The notes under the pieces: generated by a model
The model's database searches: none
Seen by the model: only the letters and a program-made list of their open reading frames with translations
Told to the model about the DNA's origin: nothing
Translations under genes and position numbers: made by a program
Shown: positions 59,980 to 64,000 of the stretch, piece after piece
Numbering within the stretch: the stretch's first letter is position 1
How the letters are laid out: each line of letters starts with the position of its first letter
DNA from: Dokdonella_A soli
Lineage (GTDB): Bacteria > Pseudomonadota > Gammaproteobacteria > Xanthomonadales > Rhodanobacteraceae
Assembly (NCBI RefSeq): GCF_039523175.1
Contig: NZ_BAAAEU010000015.1
Span: 1-64,000, forward strand
Direction: 5' to 3'
Length of the DNA stretch: 64,000 bases

Positions 59980-60981
59980 TCAGGCTTCGGACGCGGCCAC
60001 CGTCGGTACCGCGACGTGGCGGCGATCGCAGGCGAGCGCGATCGCGCCGAGCAGCAGCACCGTGTGGAACGTCGCCAGACGCCACAGCAGCAAGGCCGGC
60101 GCGAGCACGGCGAGCGGCGCCCACGGCGACAGCGCGGCCGCGAGCGCGACGTCGCCACCGCCGATGCCGGCCGGTACGCCGGTCCATTGCGCCGCGTGCA
60201 GCGCGACCGATTGCGCCACGAACACCAGGCCGAACGGCAATGCATGACCCAGCGCAGCGAGCGCGAACCAGAGCACGCCATAGCGCGCGACCCACTGCGC
60301 GGCCACGGCAAGCACGAGAGCCAGCGTGACCAGCGGCGAGCCGTTGCGCAATCGTGAGAGATCCGCAAGCACGCCCATGCAGAACGCGCGCAGGGGTTCG
60401 CGCCGCTCGCGCAGCCAACGCAGGCGCAGCAGCTGGCCGCGCAGCGGCGGCCACCAGCGCGCGCGCAGTCGCCATGCGCCGGCAGCGGTGGCCATCGCGA
60501 CCAGCACGATCCCCGCCGGCAACCATGCGAACGCATGCCAGGCGGCCGGCACCGCATTGCCGAGGTCGAACACGCAGGCCAGCGGCAGCGCCAGCGCGAA
60601 GAACAGCGAGTCGAGCGCCTGGTCGGCTGCGGACAGCGCTACGCCGGCAGCCGCCGGCATGCCGCCGCGGCGCAGCAGCAGCACCGTGGCCGGATAGCCG
60701 CCGGCGCCGGCCGGCGTGGCCTGGAACGCGGCGTCGCTGGCAAATGCGGTGATCAGCGCGCGGCCGACGCCGACGCGATGGCCGAGCCGCATCGCCAGCA
60801 CGCGCAGCTTGATCGCGCGCGCGACCGCGCTGGCGATCACCAGAGCGCCGAGCGCCACCGCGTCGATGCGCGGAATCGAAGCCGTTGCCGCCAGCGCCCC
60901 ACGGCCACCGAGAGCAAGCGGAACGATAATGCCGGCAGCGACCGCCGCCGCCCCGGCCAGCCAGAGCAATGGGCGCTTCAC
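59980..60981 (-). CDS. lysylphosphatidylglycerol synthase TM-like flippase (UPF0104/YbhN)
   Basis: The 333-residue integral membrane protein has about eight predicted helices and the UPF0104 pattern: SAVARAIKLRVLAMRLGHRV, AFASDAAFQATPAGAGGYPA, then TGVPAGIGGGDVALAAAL. These proteins are the membrane part of MprF-type flippases and typically export lipids or lipid-linked molecules. The start is GTG at 60981, overlapping the stop of the deacetylase gene. Together with the GT4 and DUF2334 genes it suggests synthesis and export of a glycolipid, which is inference. Confidence 0.85.
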   Translation of the reverse strand: MKRPLLWLAGAAAVAAGIIVPLALGGRGALAATASIPRIDAVALGALVIASAVARAIKLRVLAMRLGHRVGVGRALITAFASDAAFQATPAGAGGYPATVLLLRRGGMPAAAGVALSAADQALDSLFFALALPLACVFDLGNAVPAAWHAFAWLPAGIVLVAMATAAGAWRLRARWWPPLRGQLLRLRWLRERREPLRAFCMGVLADLSRLRNGSPLVTLALVLAVAAQWVARYGVLWFALAALGHALPFGLVFVAQSVALHAAQWTGVPAGIGGGDVALAAALSPWAPLAVLAPALLLWRLATFHTVLLLGAIALACDRRHVAVPTVAASEA

Positions 60982-61715
60982 GTGAGGCCCAGCGCGGCGG
61001 ATTTGGTCAGCGCGGTGCGCCCCGCGAGTGCCTGGCGCAGCACACCGCGCCAGGCGTCGAGGATATCCGGATGCAGCGCATCCGCCGGATGCAAGGCGAG
61101 GCGCAGCAGCGGCGTGTCCGCGGTGAGTGCAGGCGCTGCCGCCAGCCAGCGCCGGCTGCTCCAGCGTCGCCACGCACTGCGCACCGACGCGGAAATCGCC
61201 GGTGCCGGATGGCGCCGCCCATCCGCTGTCGTCTCCAAGTACCTATGCGTGCTCGTGTAGCGAAGCGCCGAGGCACGCAGCGCGGCGCGTGCGCCGCGGC
61301 CGAGCAGCCAGGCCGGCGCGACGAAGCCGCGCGCGTTCCAGCCGAGTCGGCCGAACAGTTCGAGGCCCGAGGCGAGGCGCGCCGCGGCCTGCTCCTGCGC
61401 GAGCGCGGCGAATTCACCCTCGCCCGCGGTGAGCAGGCGCCGGCGCATCCATTGCGCTGGGTGGCGCGTCGGCGGCGCGTCGTCGAGATGAAAATAGCCA
61501 TGCAGGGCGACTTCGTCGCCACGCGCAATGCGCGCGTCGATGCCGCTCCTGAAGCCGGTGTCGGTATCGACACGGCCGCGATGGTGGTAGTCGGGTACGA
61601 CCAACAGGGTCAGCGGCGGTGCGTCGAACTCGTCCAGCAGCGCGAGCAGGCGCATGCACTGCGGCCAGGTCGCCGGTGCGACGTCGTGGATCGCGATGCA
61701 CAGGCGACGTGTCAC
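60978..61715 (-). CDS. DUF2334/polysaccharide deacetylase-like protein
   Basis: The 245-residue cytoplasmic-looking protein has the NodB-like start CIAIHDVAPATWPQCMRLLA, a DYHHRG segment and EVALHGYFHLDDAPPT, which contains metal-binding His residues typical of polysaccharide deacetylases and DUF2334. Then FVAPAWLLGRGARAALR matches the FRxPxxxxxxxxxxAL strand. It likely removes N-acetyl groups from a sugar lipid or glycan. The start is GTG at 61715, overlapping the GT4 stop (GTGA), and it overlaps the flippase start as well, so all three genes are translated in a chain. Confidence 0.85.
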   Translation of the reverse strand: MTRRLCIAIHDVAPATWPQCMRLLALLDEFDAPPLTLLVVPDYHHRGRVDTDTGFRSGIDARIARGDEVALHGYFHLDDAPPTRHPAQWMRRRLLTAGEGEFAALAQEQAAARLASGLELFGRLGWNARGFVAPAWLLGRGARAALRASALRYTSTHRYLETTADGRRHPAPAISASVRSAWRRWSSRRWLAAAPALTADTPLLRLALHPADALHPDILDAWRGVLRQALAGRTALTKSAALGLT

Positions 61716-62857
61716 GACGCCTCGACGACTTCGCGAGATGGCGCGTCGATCGCGGCGCTCGGCGCGTGCGCATGCACGAGATCCGTGTAGCGCTGCAGCT
61801 GGCAGGACAAGGTGCGTTCCCAGAGGTAACTGCCCTGCACGCGTTCGCGCGCGCACGCGCCCATCGTGACGCGGTCGCGCCCGTAGAGCCTGCGCACCGC
61901 GTCGGCGAGCGAGGCCGCGTCATCGGGTTCGGCGACCTCGCCGACGTCGGCGCCGACCAGCTCGGTGATCGCGCCGGCGCGCACCGCGACGACCGGACGT
62001 GCACAGGCCATCGCCTCGATCACGATCATGCCGAAGGTCTCGTGGCGGCCGGCGTGGATCAGCGCATCGCAGCTTGCGAGCAGACGGGCGAGGCCGATGC
62101 TGTCCTGCTGGTACGGCAGCATCGTCGCATTCGCGGTCAACGGCTCGTGGCGTTCGCCGCCGACCAGCAGCAGATGATACGGCGCGCCGAGCCGCTCGAA
62201 CGTTTTCAGCAGCAGCGGGATCTCCTTCTCGCGCGCCATGCGGCCGGCGAACACGAGCAGGCGCGTGTCATCGGCGAGACCGAGTTCGCGGCGCAACCCG
62301 GGATCGGTGCGGCGTGGATGGAACGCTTCGCCATCGACGCCGAGCGGCTGCACCGCGATATTCGCGACGCCGAGATCGGTGAGGCGTTCGGCAATCAGGC
62401 GGCTCGGCGCGAACACGCAGTCGAAGCGGCGATACAGGTTGCGCAGGTAGATGCCCGCGGCGCGCCCGATGCTCGGCGCGAAGCGGTCGCCGAACAGTCG
62501 CGCGAGATCGGAATGCGCGAACGCGACTGCCGGCACACCGAGCCGCTCGGCGACGCCAAGCGCGATCCAGGCGAGATGATAGGGATCGGCGACTTCGATC
62601 AGGTCCGGCTTCAGTCCCTGCAGCGTCGCCGCCCATTCGCGCACATGCAGCGGCAGCCGGTAGCCGCCACCGAACGGAATGCGCGGACTCGCCAGCTCGA
62701 TCAGGCCGGGTGCAGGCGCGCCGGTGTGCGGGCCCGGCACGAGCAGCGTGTGCCGCACGTCCGTGCGCGTGGCGAAATGGCGCTGCTTGGCGAGCAGGTA
62801 GCGCTTGACGCCGCCACTGTGCGGCGCGAAGAACAGGGTCACGTCGACGATGTGCAT
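61712..62857 (-). CDS. GT4-family glycosyltransferase
   Basis: The 381-residue protein has the GT-B fold of family 4: VTLFFAPHSGGVKRYLLAKQ at the N-terminus, IAVQPLGVDGEAFHPRR, LLVFAGRMAREKEIPLLLKT, and the E-x7-E donor motif GRHETFGMIVIEAMACARPV. It transfers a sugar from a nucleotide or similar donor to a lipid or glycan acceptor in the cytoplasm. It is the first gene of the three-gene leftward operon. The ATG at 62857 fits the family; ten further upstream codons are open. Confidence 0.92.
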   Translation of the reverse strand: MHIVDVTLFFAPHSGGVKRYLLAKQRHFATRTDVRHTLLVPGPHTGAPAPGLIELASPRIPFGGGYRLPLHVREWAATLQGLKPDLIEVADPYHLAWIALGVAERLGVPAVAFAHSDLARLFGDRFAPSIGRAAGIYLRNLYRRFDCVFAPSRLIAERLTDLGVANIAVQPLGVDGEAFHPRRTDPGLRRELGLADDTRLLVFAGRMAREKEIPLLLKTFERLGAPYHLLLVGGERHEPLTANATMLPYQQDSIGLARLLASCDALIHAGRHETFGMIVIEAMACARPVVAVRAGAITELVGADVGEVAEPDDAASLADAVRRLYGRDRVTMGACARERVQGSYLWERTLSCQLQRYTDLVHAHAPSAAIDAPSREVVEAS

Positions 62858-62952
62858 CGTTGAGCCAGCGGCGGAGCGGATTTGCACCGGTTATCGCAGC
62901 ACTTAGCCGGCCGTGCGTTACCGGCGTATGACGGTCGTCGCCGGCGCTTCGT

Positions 62953-64000
62953 TCACACCTGCACGCCGGCGCGCCCGTTTTCCACGTGCAGGGTGAGCAA
63001 GGTGCGCGCCGAGGAGTGCGGATCGCCGACGTCGTCGACGATGCGCAGGTCGCTGCGCCAGAGCTGCGGGGTGATCTCGCAGCGCAGGTAGCCGCGCCAG
63101 CGGCTCTCGAAATAGCGGATGTGCGGATTCAGCGGCAGGTGGCGTGCGCGCTCCGCATAGTCGTCGCCTTCCGCGCTGATCGAGGTGCCGACGAATTCGC
63201 TCGCAATGGCCGGGCTGTCCGCATCGCGGAAATCGGCCCTGAGGTCCGCTGCGTAGAACGCGTGCATGTCGCCACCGAGCGTGACCACGTTCGGAACCTG
63301 GCGCGCGGCGATGAAGCCGAGCAGTTCGGCGCGCGCGCCGGCGTAGCCGTCCCAGCCGTCGGTCCAGACCAGCTCGCAGTCGTCGTCACCGCGCGACACG
63401 AAGGGTGCGATCAGGGTCTGCTGAGCGATCACGTTCCAGCGCGCATCGCTGCCGGCGAGCTTGTCTTCGAGCCAGCGCTGCTGCGTCGCGCCGAGCATCG
63501 TCTGCGCGGGTGACCAGCGTTGCGCGCAGTCGTCGACCATCTCGCCGCGCTCGGAGCAGGCGTGAGCGGAGCGGTACTGGCGATCGTCGAGCAGGCTGAT
63601 CGCGGCGAGGTCGCCGAAGTGGAAATCGCGGTACAGCGGCATCCCGCCCGCGTTCGGCCGATGCCGCGCGCGCAGCGGCATGTGCTCGTAGTACGCGCGG
63701 TACGCAGCGGCGCGGCGCGCCGCGAACTGCGGCGCCGGTTCGCCGTAGTGGGAGACGAGGCCGGCGTAGTCGTTCGACACGTCGTGGTCGTCCCAGGTGA
63801 CCAGCCACGGATAGGCCGCGTGCGCGCGCTGCAGGTCCGGATCGGACTTGTAGCAGGCATGACGATTGCGGTAGTCGGCCAGCGTTTCCGCGCCGCGTGC
63901 GGACTCGTGGCGGCGCAGCTGCGCTCCCCACGAACCTTCGTAGATGTAGTCGCCGACGTGCAAGACCAGATCGAGATCGTCACCGAGCATGTGCCGGTAC
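62953..64000 (-). CDS. PhoD-family alkaline phosphatase/phosphodiesterase (5' end cut)
   Basis: The gene runs off the window edge; the visible 349 residues begin inside the PhoD catalytic domain. Motifs are DLVLHVGDYIYEG (metal-binding DxxxY, GDY), TWDDHDVSNDYAG, LLDDRQYR and NVVTLGGDMHAFYAADL, the metal ligand blocks of PhoD/calcineurin-like phosphatases. The signal sequence, probably Tat, would lie outside. It should be an exported calcium/iron-dependent phosphomonoesterase or diesterase releasing phosphate from organic substrates. It ends about 95 bp before the GT4 gene on the same strand. Confidence 0.9.
   Translation of the reverse strand, partial: YRHMLGDDLDLVLHVGDYIYEGSWGAQLRRHESARGAETLADYRNRHACYKSDPDLQRAHAAYPWLVTWDDHDVSNDYAGLVSHYGEPAPQFAARRAAAYRAYYEHMPLRARHRPNAGGMPLYRDFHFGDLAAISLLDDRQYRSAHACSERGEMVDDCAQRWSPAQTMLGATQQRWLEDKLAGSDARWNVIAQQTLIAPFVSRGDDDCELVWTDGWDGYAGARAELLGFIAARQVPNVVTLGGDMHAFYAADLRADFRDADSPAIASEFVGTSISAEGDDYAERARHLPLNPHIRYFESRWRGYLRCEITPQLWRSDLRIVDDVGDPHSSARTLLTLHVENGRAGVQV

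Overview
The window is high-GC gammaproteobacterial DNA that looks like a member of the Rhodanobacteraceae/Xanthomonadales (Dokdonella- or Tahibacter-like). The evidence is the family mix: a NagR-type N-acetylglucosamine locus with a TonB receptor and GH20 hexosaminidase, an ECF sigma factor coupled to a Ser/Thr kinase with TPRs, DUF2909, MocR, repeat-rich secreted proteins ending in IFANGF(D/E), and integron gene cassettes. No tRNA, rRNA, CRISPR array or intact mobile element was seen. The genus is an inference.

Region by region. 1-1.4 kb is the tail of an integron cassette array: two cassettes, one encoding a HEPN-domain protein, with two attC sites and a third degenerate one. 1.4-5.8 kb holds secreted orphans, a small Cys-rich protein next to a relic attC, an Ig-repeat gene remnant and a seven-bladed Vgb-like propeller. 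6.1-9.0 kb is a translationally coupled ECF sigma factor and Ser/Thr kinase. 9.0-9.5 kb contains gene debris, including the N-terminus of a Tn3-type transposase. 9.7-12.9 kb is a BlaI/M56 regulatory pair followed by a secreted S41 protease, with related TACTAA/TTAGTA operators before each unit. 12.9-15.4 kb is rich in remnants and in short repeat pairs that resemble ends of IS21-family elements. 15.5-18.2 kb is a 14-repeat FG-GAP protein.

18.6-25.5 kb has mostly ordinary accessory genes: a MocR regulator, a cupin, a secreted DJ-1/PfpI protein, a LytS/LytTR two-component pair, and a SigJ-like sigma factor with a short-chain dehydrogenase. 25.5-30.3 kb has gene fragments, an RCC1-like protein, a secreted zinc peptidase and a class A beta-lactamase. 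30.7-40.7 kb is the most interesting stretch: a TPR glycosyltransferase, a Tat-exported protein, three phage tail-collar (MdpB-like) proteins, a GNAT acetyltransferase, a DUF6916 protein and a 1,869-residue repeat adhesin, all on one strand and outside any prophage.

41-45.5 kb carries a cupredoxin protein and an oppositely oriented DUF2909/diheme/triheme cytochrome c operon. 45.7-57.3 kb is an N-acetylglucosamine/chitooligosaccharide utilisation locus: nagP, a LacI regulator, nagB-II and nagA leftwards; a glucokinase-type kinase, a TonB receptor and GH20 hexosaminidase rightwards. Two palindromic operators lie between the divergent arms. The proposed flow is import across the outer membrane, trimming by the lipoprotein hexosaminidase, uptake by NagP, phosphorylation, deacetylation and deamination. 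57.3-64 kb has a methyltransferase, a secreted CocE/NonD hydrolase, an overlapping GT4-DUF2334-flippase operon and a PhoD-family phosphatase cut by the window edge.
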